Below, piece by piece: positions 8,606-15,279 of a stretch of 36,461 bases of DNA. The position numbers and the translations under genes are program-made. The stretch is from SHZI01 sp038214295 (GTDB taxonomy: Bacteria; Pseudomonadota; Gammaproteobacteria; Steroidobacterales; GCA-2729495). Below the pieces are notes generated by a model that was not told the origin of the DNA, searched no databases, and saw only the letters and a program-made list of their open reading frames with translations. The stretch's first letter is position 1. The number at the start of each line of letters is the position of its first letter. The stretch is taken from the NCBI GenBank assembly GCA_038214295.1, contig JBBQSA010000033.1:1-36461 (forward strand), in the 5' to 3' direction.

Positions 8606-10126
8606 ATGCCGACTTTGTTAACTTACCAACGCATGATCACCGCGTCTGCGGTCCTGGCAGCCGTGATCGTGACAATATATTTCGCGCTGCTGCCTCGTGA
8701 GACGCCGGAAGCCCCGGACAGCATTCTCGATGAAATCGTTACAACGGCCGGTGGCGATCGGGTCAGGCTGGTGCACCCGACCGGGCCGGAGAAGGGCCTG
8801 ATCTTTTTCCTCGATGATGAAGCGGCTCCCGCAACCAGCACCGCGTATGCACAACAGTTCGCCAGCCTCAACTATAGCGTGGCCGTGATTCATACCGCTG
8901 CCTTGCTGCGGACTGGCGGCAGTCCGCAGAACTGCATTGATGTCGCGGGCAAGCTGCTGGCCCTGCGGAAAAACCTCGGCAAGCAACTCAAGCTGGATGC
9001 GGACATCCTGCCCATAGTGGCCGGTGTCGGCGAAGGTGCCGCCGCGACCTATGTCGCCCTGGCGCAAGACGATGAACACCGCTTTCACGCCGCAATCAGC
9101 ATCAACTTTTCCCCGGAATTGCACGCGGACACCCGCCTCTGCCGCACGGAAACACTGGTAAAGAGCCAGAAGGGAGGCGTCCTGGTTCTGGCCCCCGTCG
9201 CGCGCCTGCCCTCCAGCTGGTACCTCTTCCAGGGGGGCTCAGCTGATGCCATAGAGGAAGCGCGACAGTTCGCTGACCAGATCCGCAACGCGAAATTTAC
9301 AACCCTCAATACCAATGATGCGGCCAACAGCGCGCAAGTCCTGCAAATCCTGCAGTGGCTGGATCCCCGCCTGACCGATCAACTTTCCTCGGATCGCAGC
9401 GAGGGAGACCTACCGCTCATGGAAGTGACGCCTCGTGACACGGGCAGCTCCGACACAATGGCGCTTATGGTCACCGGCGACGGCGGCTGGGCGGAAGCGG
9501 ACAGGGGCATTGCCAACATCCTGGCGGGCCATGGCATACCCACGGTCGCCCTGGATTCACTGAGCTACTTCTGGAAACGCAGAACGCCGGAGGAGACCGC
9601 CGTGGATGTCCAGAATACGATGCTGGATTACATGGCCAAATGGCACAAGAAACGGGTCATCCTGATCGGGTTTTCCTTTGGCGCCGACGTGTTGCCCTTT
9701 ATCGCCAACCGCATTGATGATGAGTATCGCAAGGATATCGCCCTGGTCGTCCTGCTCAGCATCGGGAAATCCGCGGCATTCGAATTTCAGTTCTCCAGCT
9801 GGATGGACGCGGACACGAGTGCCGACCGGTTGCCCGTGCCCCCAGAAGTCGGGGAAATGGCCTGGACTAGGAGCCTGTGCATTTACGGTGTGTCCGACGC
9901 GGTGGCGGATTGCGAATCCCTCGGCAACCTGGGCGTCAAGGTGATCAGCATGCCGGGGGACCACCATTTTGATAACAATTACTCTGCTCTGGTCCAGCAC
10001 ATTCTCGATAACCTGCCAGCTTCTGGCTCCGCAGGGACTTTGTCACCCGGTGGCGGGAGTCCGCAGCCAACTACGCGCCCTCGCCCCCAGGGAATCCGGC
10101 AAGGTATTACAGCCGTGCAAAACTAA
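8606..10126 (+). CDS. AcvB/VirJ-type periplasmic hydrolase
   Basis: The 506-aa product resembles the AcvB/VirJ family, whose studied members act on aminoacylated phosphatidylglycerol in the periplasm and, as VirJ, support Agrobacterium virulence. An N-terminal signal anchor (residues ~11-29) is followed by two alpha/beta-hydrolase-like halves. The second half (~285-470) carries VTGDGGWAEADRG, the nucleophile elbow GFSFGAD (Ser357) and the C-terminal GDHHF with the likely catalytic His. A Pro/Thr-rich tail follows. The start at 8606 keeps the full anchor; ATG 8633 is an alternative that still retains most of it. No LpiA/MprF-type lysyl-PG synthase is in the window. Its position behind opgGH suggests an envelope role. 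Confidence 0.85.
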   Translation: MPTLLTYQRMITASAVLAAVIVTIYFALLPRETPEAPDSILDEIVTTAGGDRVRLVHPTGPEKGLIFFLDDEAAPATSTAYAQQFASLNYSVAVIHTAALLRTGGSPQNCIDVAGKLLALRKNLGKQLKLDADILPIVAGVGEGAAATYVALAQDDEHRFHAAISINFSPELHADTRLCRTETLVKSQKGGVLVLAPVARLPSSWYLFQGGSADAIEEARQFADQIRNAKFTTLNTNDAANSAQVLQILQWLDPRLTDQLSSDRSEGDLPLMEVTPRDTGSSDTMALMVTGDGGWAEADRGIANILAGHGIPTVALDSLSYFWKRRTPEETAVDVQNTMLDYMAKWHKKRVILIGFSFGADVLPFIANRIDDEYRKDIALVVLLSIGKSAAFEFQFSSWMDADTSADRLPVPPEVGEMAWTRSLCIYGVSDAVADCESLGNLGVKVISMPGDHHFDNNYSALVQHILDNLPASGSAGTLSPGGGSPQPTTRPRPQGIRQGITAVQN

Positions 10127-10267
10127 GTAGCTGCATAACTGAGCAGCACTCTCCTACACCACTCCCACACAGCCCCCACGCTGTCGATATCGGCGCCCTC
10201 GTGCGTCCGTCGCCGACTCGCGAGTACTTGGTCGGTTCCTGGTGAAAGCCCTGCAGCCCACACCGAG

Positions 10268-10292
10268 CCCGACGGCGTTAGTCGCCGCCGGG
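10268..10292 (-). terminator. Possible stem-loop terminator downstream of the CsbD gene
   Basis: On the minus strand a 10-bp helix with one G-U pair (CCCGGCGGCG / CGCCGTCGGG, 5-nt loop) lies about 40 bp beyond the CsbD stop, in the gap where that gene and the hydrolase converge. No U-tract follows on either strand, so terminator activity is uncertain. Confidence 0.3.
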
Positions 10293-10330
10293 CCGGCTCC
10301 GGAATGCTGAGCGTAACGGTTCCGCGTCGC

Positions 10331-10525
10331 TCAGACGAGGCCGAGTTCCTTGAGTCTCTCCTCCGCCTTGTCTTGCGCCAGGCCGTAGTGCTCCTGGATC
10401 TTGCCGAGCAGGTATTCCCTGTTGCCCTCGGCCCTCGCGAGGTCGTCGTCGGTGAGCTTGCCCCACTTCGCCTTGATTTTTCCTGCGAGCTGTTTCCAGT
10501 TGCCCTCGGCAGTATCCTTGTTCAT
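10331..10525 (-). CDS. CsbD family stress-response protein
   Basis: The product is a 64-aa hydrophilic protein of the CsbD family (E. coli YjbJ type), small helical proteins induced by general or osmotic stress; no biochemical role is established. Family landmarks are MNKDTAEGNWKQLAGKIKAKWGKLT near the N-terminus and the repeated AEGNREYLLGKIQEHYGLA pattern. The start at 10525 is fixed by a strong Shine-Dalgarno sequence (AAGGAGA, 5 bases upstream). A CCGTACGG palindrome lies about 105 bp upstream at 10631. It is the first of a run of small stress-related genes reaching to 14122. Confidence 0.9.
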   Translation of the reverse strand: MNKDTAEGNWKQLAGKIKAKWGKLTDDDLARAEGNREYLLGKIQEHYGLAQDKAEERLKELGLV

Positions 10526-10674
10526 GTCAGTCTCCTTTTTCCAGACGTGAGCTTGCTCGCGAGGCTCGAGCGGCGTCAGTGCGGAGTCCCACATAAGAAG
10601 GGCAAAGAACATGCTGGGCGTCGTGCACCACCGTACGGACCAAAGTGAGGCCTCTGCATTTCAGCGATGCGTTC

Positions 10675-10813
10675 GCCTAGCGCAGGCCCAAGAACCCCGC
10701 GATAAACAGGATGACGACGACGAGGCCGACGATATAGATGATGCTGTTCATGGGAATTCTCTCGCTGGTTGAGAAACGCTGGATTCCCTCACTTCTACTC
10801 TCTCGGGCGCCAC
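10675..10813 (-). repeat. Direct repeat unit A (24-aa gene plus its upstream region)
   Basis: This unit matches 11233-11372. The coding part and flanking bases are identical over about 78 bp. The upstream part is similar but diverged, sharing GAGAGTAGAA, CTCAACCAGCGAGAG and CGCCAC in order. The two units lie in the same orientation with an oppositely oriented lipoprotein gene between them. Confidence 0.85.
10677..10751 (-). CDS. 24-aa hydrophobic membrane peptide, copy A
   Basis: A 24-codon gene encodes MNSIIYIVGLVVVILFIAGF followed by LGLR, a single transmembrane helix with a short positively charged C-terminus. It is shorter than usual ORF cutoffs. Its reality is supported by an identical second copy at 11235-11309 that also shares the upstream region. 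The ATG is preceded by GAGAGAATTCCC, a weak ribosome binding site. Very small single-helix peptides of this kind commonly act in membrane stress or as modulators of membrane complexes, but no function is known for this one. Confidence 0.65.
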   Translation of the reverse strand: MNSIIYIVGLVVVILFIAGFLGLR

Positions 10814-10919
10814 CAGATTAAACAGCCCGGAACCATCGGGCCGCTACCTCTGACTTCGGCCTATACTGCTTCCTGACCCGGCGCATCTTGCGACTGGGGC
10901 AATCGTCAAGGAGTAGCCA

Positions 10920-11126
10920 ATGAAACCCACAATTCTGGTTCTTGCATTTGTCGCGCTGGCCGGTTGCGGACGGCAGCCTCCGCCGCCCGCCAGCCCCGGA
11001 ACTCCCGCAAACAGTAACGACTCAGGCCTTGACCTCAAGATCGACGTGGGCAAGGGTGCCATCGGCATCAAGAAGGACGAAGGTGGTGGCGGCGACAGCG
11101 TCGATATCGAAGTGAAGACCAAATAG
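10920..11126 (+). CDS. Small lipoprotein, hypothetical
   Basis: The 68-aa product has a type II signal peptide with a lipobox, FVALAGC (lipidated Cys near residue 16), a Pro-rich linker (QPPPPASPGTP) and a short hydrophilic tail rich in Lys, Asp and Gly (KIDVGKGAIGIKKDE). A strong AAGGAG ribosome binding site lies just upstream, and TATACT at 10862 could be a -10 element. No family is recognised. It sits between the two copies of the 24-aa gene, on the opposite strand. Confidence 0.75.
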   Translation: MKPTILVLAFVALAGCGRQPPPPASPGTPANSNDSGLDLKIDVGKGAIGIKKDEGGGGDSVDIEVKTK

Positions 11127-11232
11127 CAGAGACCCTGGCCGAACTTCCCGGGAAAATGCTCCGCCGCCGCCATCGTCCTTGAAATATTGTGCGCGGCGCC
11201 AGCTGTTTCCAGGCTCCCTCCAGTCCAGCCCC

Positions 11233-11372
11233 GCCTAGCGCAGGCCCAAGAACCCCGCGATAAACAGGATGACGACGACGAGGCCGACGATATAGATGAT
11301 GCTGTTCATTGGGAAACCTCTCGCTGGTTGAAGAAAGCTGTATTGACGCAATTCTACTCTCACAGTCGCCAC
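11233..11372 (-). repeat. Direct repeat unit B (24-aa gene plus its upstream region)
   Basis: Second unit of the duplication described at 10675-10813. The leader differs by small substitutions and one or two indels, while the coding stretch is identical base for base. Confidence 0.85.
11235..11309 (-). CDS. 24-aa hydrophobic membrane peptide, copy B
   Basis: This copy is identical to copy A at both protein and nucleotide level across all 25 codons. Its ribosome binding site is slightly better (GAGAGG, with TTTCCCA before the ATG). A cluster of CCGTAC/GTACGG elements lies 78-100 bp upstream at 11387-11409, a region that does not align with copy A, so the two copies may be regulated differently. 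Confidence 0.65.
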   Translation of the reverse strand: MNSIIYIVGLVVVILFIAGFLGLR

Positions 11373-11445
11373 GTCTCGGTACGCCACCGTACAGGGTACG
11401 GCCCCGTACAGACGACCGGCTGCCGGCAGCCATATCTTGCGGCCC

Positions 11446-11592
11446 ATGGAAACAGCCGCAAATCACGTCCTCTCCCCCGCAACAGATCGCGGCACGCACA
11501 GGCGCAGTGATCTGGTGGGCTTGGCCGCTGTGCTTCTGCCAGTTCTGGACGTGCTCGCCGTACTGGCCGCCGGCTACCATCCCATCGCCTGA
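11446..11592 (+). CDS. Possible 48-aa single-helix membrane protein
   Basis: The frame from ATG 11446 gives METAANHVLSPATDRG, a basic stretch THRRSD and a hydrophobic segment LVGLAAVLLPVLDVLAVLAA before the stop, resembling a short tail-anchored protein. No Shine-Dalgarno sequence is present and no family is recognised. It overlaps the ABC-like fragment on the other strand, and only one of the two is likely to be meaningful. Confidence 0.25.
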   Translation: METAANHVLSPATDRGTHRRSDLVGLAAVLLPVLDVLAVLAAGYHPIA

Positions 11593-11652
11593 ACCATAGC
11601 TCTTGGTCAGGCCCCGGCAGCGCACCGCGACTCCATGGCCTGGTTCGCTCAC
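11575..11652 (-). pseudogene. Possible ABC transporter ATPase N-terminal remnant
   Basis: Starting from a GTG at 11652 the minus strand reads SEPGHGVAVRCRGLTKSYGSGDGMV, close to the opening of many MacB/LolD-type ATPases (xCRGLTKxYGSGDxxV). After about 26 residues the similarity stops and no Walker A motif follows in any frame. It may be a decayed gene end or a coincidence. Confidence 0.25.
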
Positions 11653-11707
11653 TGCTGGTGGTCGTGCCTGTCGTAAGCTCGGATCAGCTTTGCATAGACG
11701 AGGGCCG

Positions 11708-12193
11708 CTATCTGGCCGGCGTCGACTGCATCATCTGGTCGTGCTGCATCATCTGTTCCATCATCATCTGCATCATGTCCATACGCTGCACCAGCATGTC
11801 GTGACGGTGGGCCATGTCACCGGACTTCACGCCCTTGTTGCCGCCCATTCCACTCATTCCCTTCATCCCGCCCATCCCATTCATCCCGCCGTGTTGCCCT
11901 CCACCCTCCATAAGCGGCCCACCCATGCCACGCATCATGGTCATGTTGTCCCGCATGGTCTGCATGTGCTCGTGCATCAGCCTTTGCCTTTCCTTCGGGT
12001 CGGTTGTGGCGCGGAGCCTATCCATCTGTTGCTGCATCGTCTTCATGTTCAACTGCATCTGGGCCATCTGCTTGTCCATACTCATGGTCATGCCCGGCCC
12101 CTCGGGCTTCGACGCAGGCTTGTCGGCTGCAGACAGTGGCGCGACAGTCATGGCGCAGGCTACGATCATGATCGTAAGTATCGCGGTCTTCAT
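11708..12193 (-). CDS. Met-rich periplasmic protein, possible metal binding
   Basis: The 161-aa product has a signal peptide (MKTAILTIMIVACAMTVAP, cleavage near LSAAD). The mature part is extraordinarily rich in Met with some His and Gly: KQMAQMQLNMKTMQQQM, MRDNMTMMRGMGG, a GMNGMGGMKGMSGMGG repeat and a C-terminal MMQMMMEQMMQHDQMM. Met/His-rich periplasmic proteins often bind Cu(I) or Ag(I), so a copper-buffering role is plausible but inferred. The start is supported by AAGGAA nine bases upstream. CCTTGG (12229) and CCAAGG (12255) form an inverted pair in its upstream region. The copper ATPase genes lie 17 kb away. Confidence 0.8.
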   Translation of the reverse strand: MKTAILTIMIVACAMTVAPLSAADKPASKPEGPGMTMSMDKQMAQMQLNMKTMQQQMDRLRATTDPKERQRLMHEHMQTMRDNMTMMRGMGGPLMEGGGQHGGMNGMGGMKGMSGMGGNKGVKSGDMAHRHDMLVQRMDMMQMMMEQMMQHDQMMQSTPAR

Positions 12194-12589
12194 GGCGGTT
12201 ATTCCTTTTGATCAGGGAAGTCCAGGGCCTTGGCGTGCGGGGATCGGGAAATCACCAAGGGCATTCTCCTCTTACACGAAACTTCCAGCGGGATCAGTTC
12301 GCAACCGTACCAACATACCGTGTGGCATCCGAAAGCGCGTGCATGGCGCGGGTCGAAGTAGGTGCGCGGGCGCTGGCTGTAGCGCTGGCTTTCGGCCAAC
12401 GATGGCGAACTGATGCCCTCTGTGCGAGATCAGCTCGAAACCGGCTATTCAGAGGAATAGCAGTGGGTTGTCGCTAAGGAATAGGTCAATCAAACAACCC
12501 ATTTGCTGAGGTTGCCAGCCCGGACTTCTGGACGTGCGCTACCCGTGTGTGGACGTGGAACCCGTCGTGCCAGCGTAGGTTGGGTCAGC
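12194..12589. other. Roughly 400-bp non-coding stretch with an inverted repeat
   Basis: No coding frame with protein character was found. It includes the promoter side of the Met-rich gene, an 8-bp perfect inverted repeat TGGGTTGT (12464-12471) / ACAACCCA (12494-12501) with a 22-nt spacer, and one arm of a long imperfect direct repeat (12474-12526). Confidence 0.6.
12474..12526 (+). repeat. Imperfect direct repeat, left arm (flanks the N-ATPase region)
   Basis: Ungapped alignment with 21660-21712 gives 40 of 53 identical bases, same orientation. The best core runs from CCCAT through GCTGAG to TGCCAGCCCGGA. The two arms are 9186 bp apart and enclose the BON lipoprotein, two hypotheticals, the N-ATPase operon and two gene relics. 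Confidence 0.7.
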
Positions 12590-12639
12590 AAAAAGCCTGG
12601 CCGGACGAGGGCAACGCCATCCGGCCTCGTCCGGCCAGG
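12590..12639 (-). terminator. Rho-independent terminator of the BON lipoprotein gene
   Basis: On the minus strand, eight bases beyond the stop codon, a perfect 15-bp stem (CCTGGCCGGACGAGG / CCTCGTCCGGCCAGG) with a 14-nt loop is followed by C and a run of five T. This is a textbook intrinsic terminator and closes transcription coming from the BON gene. Confidence 0.9.
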
Positions 12640-12646
12640 TCTTGCC

Positions 12647-13192
12647 TTAACGAACGTCGATCGCGTTCTCGACCGTCCGTACGCCCGCGACCGCGCGGGT
12701 GACAGCCACAGCTGCATCCTTCTCGGCCTGGTTCTTGGCGAACCCGCTCAACTGCACTTCGCCCCCGTGGGTCTCGACGTCCACGCGGAGGGCGCTGGTG
12801 CGCTTGTCGGCGGCCAGGGCGGCCTCGACCTTGCCGGTGATCATGGCGTCGTCAATGACCTCGCCGGCGGACCGGTCGGCAGAGCGGACCTCCAGGTTGT
12901 TACGCACCTGCTTCACGCCGTCTGTGCCGGCGGCAATCTTTTCCGCCTCGCTGCGGGCTGCGCTGGAATCGACGAAGCCGTTCAGCTGAACGATGCCCTT
13001 CTGGGTCTCCACATTGATCTGCCGGGCCTTGGTGTCCTTATCGAGGGTCAGCTTGGTCTTGACGCTGGCCGTGATGGCCGCGTCGTCCATGACCACACCG
13101 GCCGTGCGAGGCGCGGGCCCGGTCGCGCAGGCGTTGACCGCCAGGGCGGCTACGGCCCCGAGGGTTAGCAGGCTTGTCTTGATTAATCGCAT
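12647..13192 (-). CDS. BON-domain lipoprotein (OsmY/DolP-like)
   Basis: The 181-aa product has a lipoprotein signal peptide (lipobox VNAC, Cys22) and two BON domains, residues ~37-103 and ~113-181, each with the alpha/beta pattern and the conserved core GxVxLxGxV (GIVQLNGFVDS; GEVQLSGFAKN). BON domains bind membrane phospholipid surfaces; OsmY and DolP act in osmotic and envelope stress in the periplasm. The start at 13192 has AAGGAAACC upstream, and the gene ends at a strong terminator. A further BON domain occurs in the large channel fusion at 25580-28363. Confidence 0.9.
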   Translation of the reverse strand: MRLIKTSLLTLGAVAALAVNACATGPAPRTAGVVMDDAAITASVKTKLTLDKDTKARQINVETQKGIVQLNGFVDSSAARSEAEKIAAGTDGVKQVRNNLEVRSADRSAGEVIDDAMITGKVEAALAADKRTSALRVDVETHGGEVQLSGFAKNQAEKDAAVAVTRAVAGVRTVENAIDVR

Positions 13193-13355
13193 CGCATGGT
13201 TTCCTTGAGTGACAGGGGGGGACGATTGGCCGGCTACTTCACTGAAGCCGTGGCAACAGGGACTTCACGTTCGCTCGATCTGACGCCAGAGCATGAACCG
13301 ATGGCCCGCCGTCGTCCGTGCGATACCGTACACGGCCGGTGTCGCGCTATGTCCG

Positions 13356-13553
13356 CTAGCGAAGCTCGGAGATCCTACCGACCCTGAAGGCAGTCGTTGC
13401 AATACACCTGCCGCCGTGCGTAGCGCACAATGGCCGTCTGTTCGGCGCCGTATTCTTGCGAGGCGTTGCCCTTAGTCTACAATTCACGCAGGTAATGACG
13501 GCAATGCCGCCCAGAGTGACGGTGGCCACCGGGAAACCAGTGAGCGGATTCAT
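13356..13553 (-). CDS. Small hypothetical protein with CxxC
   Basis: The 65-aa frame starts MNPLTGFPVATVTLGGIAV and contains a CVNC pair; AAGGAC lies about 11 bases before the ATG. The N-terminal 25 residues look like a membrane segment ending in CxxC. The rest of this frame has weak protein character. A second minus-strand frame over 13375-13475 ends in VYCNDCLQGR with another CxxC, raising the possibility of a frameshifted zinc-ribbon-like protein. No family recognised. Confidence 0.35.
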   Translation of the reverse strand: MNPLTGFPVATVTLGGIAVITCVNCRLRATPRKNTAPNRRPLCATHGGRCIATTAFRVGRISELR

Positions 13554-13618
13554 ATGGGGATTGTCCTTGCCGGAGGGCTCTTGGGCAGGTCCAGGCGCGC
13601 GCACCCGGACCTGCCCAC

Positions 13619-14122
13619 TCACTTGGTACTGGACCCAGCCGCGCGGGGCACGACCGTGGCCGCCGCGGCGGCCGGCGCCGCAGCTCCGGACGGAGGCTCG
13701 GGCGGCGCCGACAGCCAGTGCGATAGCAGTGTCAAAGCCGCAAGGGCCACGTAGAGCAGCACATACCGCCGAATGACGAGCGGGTTCATGCCCATTCCTG
13801 CGACTTGATTGGCGGCGGTAGGCGCCGGTCGATTGGTGACGCGATGTGGCAACAGTGCAATCAACCGCGCGGCAGTTGCGCCGGAGTCAGGCCGCACTGC
13901 TGAGCTTGGAGCCAGTGCGCCAATGATCTTTCTGAGCGATAGCGTCGCCGCTTCCAGCGGAAGTCGAGCCAGCCTTGCCGCCTCATCCCAGGGATCCACA
14001 TCCTGGCGAGCCAGGGCTGACAGTACGGTGAGTGGTTCTCCGTCGCGCTCATCGGCAATGGTCGCATAGAGAAACGCGTCAAACTCTGTACCGGCTGCCG
14101 TCGCTACAATGGTGTGCTTCAT
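13619..14122 (-). CDS. Hypothetical membrane protein downstream of the N-ATPase operon
   Basis: The 167-aa product has a soluble N-terminal region (residues 1-95) with a recognisable pattern FDAFLYATI, LSALARQDVDPWDEAARLARLP and LRKIIGAL, one transmembrane helix near 118-136 (RYVLLYVALAALTLLSHWL), then an Ala/Pro-rich tail. No named family could be assigned. It lies on the same strand as the N-ATPase genes, 269 bp beyond atpG, and could be an accessory gene, but nothing in the sequence proves a link. The start lacks a strong ribosome binding site. Confidence 0.6.
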   Translation of the reverse strand: MKHTIVATAAGTEFDAFLYATIADERDGEPLTVLSALARQDVDPWDEAARLARLPLEAATLSLRKIIGALAPSSAVRPDSGATAARLIALLPHRVTNRPAPTAANQVAGMGMNPLVIRRYVLLYVALAALTLLSHWLSAPPEPPSGAAAPAAAAATVVPRAAGSSTK

Positions 14123-14188
14123 AATCAGGTGTACTCAGGGCAGCCCCATAACGCAGTTTCGATACGGTACTTGTCACCTTGGCGGCGC

Positions 14189-14206
14189 GACGAGCCACTG
14201 CTCGTC
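14189..14206. other. Stem-loop between atpG and the next gene
   Basis: GACGAGC-CACT-GCTCGTC is a perfect 7-bp stem with a 4-nt loop, about 190 bp beyond the atpG stop. There is no T-run, so it is not a standard terminator. A CCGTACGG palindrome lies nearby at 14336. Confidence 0.3.
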
Positions 14207-14391
14207 ATCCCTGCGCAGCAGGTGCGGTGTCGTTCTGGCGGCGAGCGAGTGGAATGCTAGCCACATCGCTACGATTGCTCAGCCGATCGGGCTCATCGAT
14301 CCACGCTCCAATATGCGCCTGGACGGTGTCGCGTTCCGTACGGCACCGCACCGAAGCGGATGCTGGACGAGCCGTCGACCAGACAGGATCC

Positions 14392-15279
14392 TCATGACCT
14401 GCCCAGCGCTTCGTATCCGGCGATCACGTCGAAGAGTTCCTCGTCGATCGAACTCTGGCGCCGTCGACGAACATCTCCCCGCAGCGCCTCGAGCAGATCA
14501 AGAATGTTACGGTCGGCACGTTCCATGGCCGCCAGACGGCTGGCGTTCTCGCTGGCCAGAGATTCGGCGCAGGCGCGGAACAGTGATATGAAAAGGTATT
14601 CTCCCAGCAGCGCGTGCAGCGTCTCGACGCCCGCCCCCATTACCTCAGGCAGTGACTTTCCCGGCCACGGCACGGCAACAAGCCGTTGCTGCCAGGCCGC
14701 GTCAAACGGCAGCAGCTGCCTGCCGGAGGGCTCATAGCCAGCGCCCGAGGTTGGGCGATTGTGGAAGACATACAGACGGCTGGGTCCGCCGCGCGAGCGT
14801 TGTGCCTCGCTGTCGATCTGCATCTGGCCGACGAGCCGGGCGATGGACTCAACAGAACCCGGCACGTCATACGACGTCAGCATCGCCAGACCCGCGCCGG
14901 CCAGCCTGGCATAAACGCGTTCGCCGACGGCCCAGATCCGTGGCGCGTCGGACAGGGCGGACAAGGTCTGAAGCGCATAATCTGCGATGACTTCGTTGAA
15001 CTGCCCCACCAGCCCCTGGTCGGAGCCAAACACGATCGCGGCGACGCCATCGGCCTTGTCGGCGGACGCGCTTGCGGGCACAACGGGTGCCGATCCCGAC
15101 TGCCGCAGAAGCTCGCCCAATCCCATTGCCAGGGAGTGGTCATAGTCGGCAAGCGCGACTACTGCCCGCTGGTACTGGCCGATGCTGGCCGCGGCCAGCG
15201 ACTTCATCGTGCGTACCACCGACTGCAGGTCACCCGCACTGGCAATCTTGTGGCGAAGCCCGGCGATCGAGTCGCTCAT
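14392..15279 (-). CDS. atpG: N-ATPase gamma subunit
   Basis: The gamma subunit is the central stalk that couples rotation of the c-ring to the alpha3beta3 head. The 295-aa protein has the N-terminal coiled-coil helix (AGLRHKIASAGDLQSVVRTMKSLAAASIGQYQ), a Rossmann-like middle with IVFGSDQGLVGQFNEV, and a C-terminal helix with ASRLAAMERADRNILDLL, where ASxRxxAMxxA is the family signature. It is the last gene of the operon; its ATG overlaps the atpA stop by four bases (ATGA). Confidence 0.93.
   Translation of the reverse strand: MSDSIAGLRHKIASAGDLQSVVRTMKSLAAASIGQYQRAVVALADYDHSLAMGLGELLRQSGSAPVVPASASADKADGVAAIVFGSDQGLVGQFNEVIADYALQTLSALSDAPRIWAVGERVYARLAGAGLAMLTSYDVPGSVESIARLVGQMQIDSEAQRSRGGPSRLYVFHNRPTSGAGYEPSGRQLLPFDAAWQQRLVAVPWPGKSLPEVMGAGVETLHALLGEYLFISLFRACAESLASENASRLAAMERADRNILDLLEALRGDVRRRRQSSIDEELFDVIAGYEALGRS

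Larger units (their letters stand above)
11310..11707. other. 398-bp stretch with no confident gene
   Basis: The first part is the upstream region of copy B. Three CCGTAC or GTACGG elements lie at 11387-11409. Only a doubtful 48-codon plus-strand ORF and a short ABC-transporter-like minus-strand fragment are seen beyond that; both are listed separately. Confidence 0.6.

Noticed and set aside
11603..12211. Plus-strand His-rich reading frame opposite the Met-rich gene
   Set aside because: ATG codons of the Met-rich gene read as CAT (His) on the other strand, so the His runs are a mirror effect. The minus-strand frame has a signal peptide and ribosome binding site.
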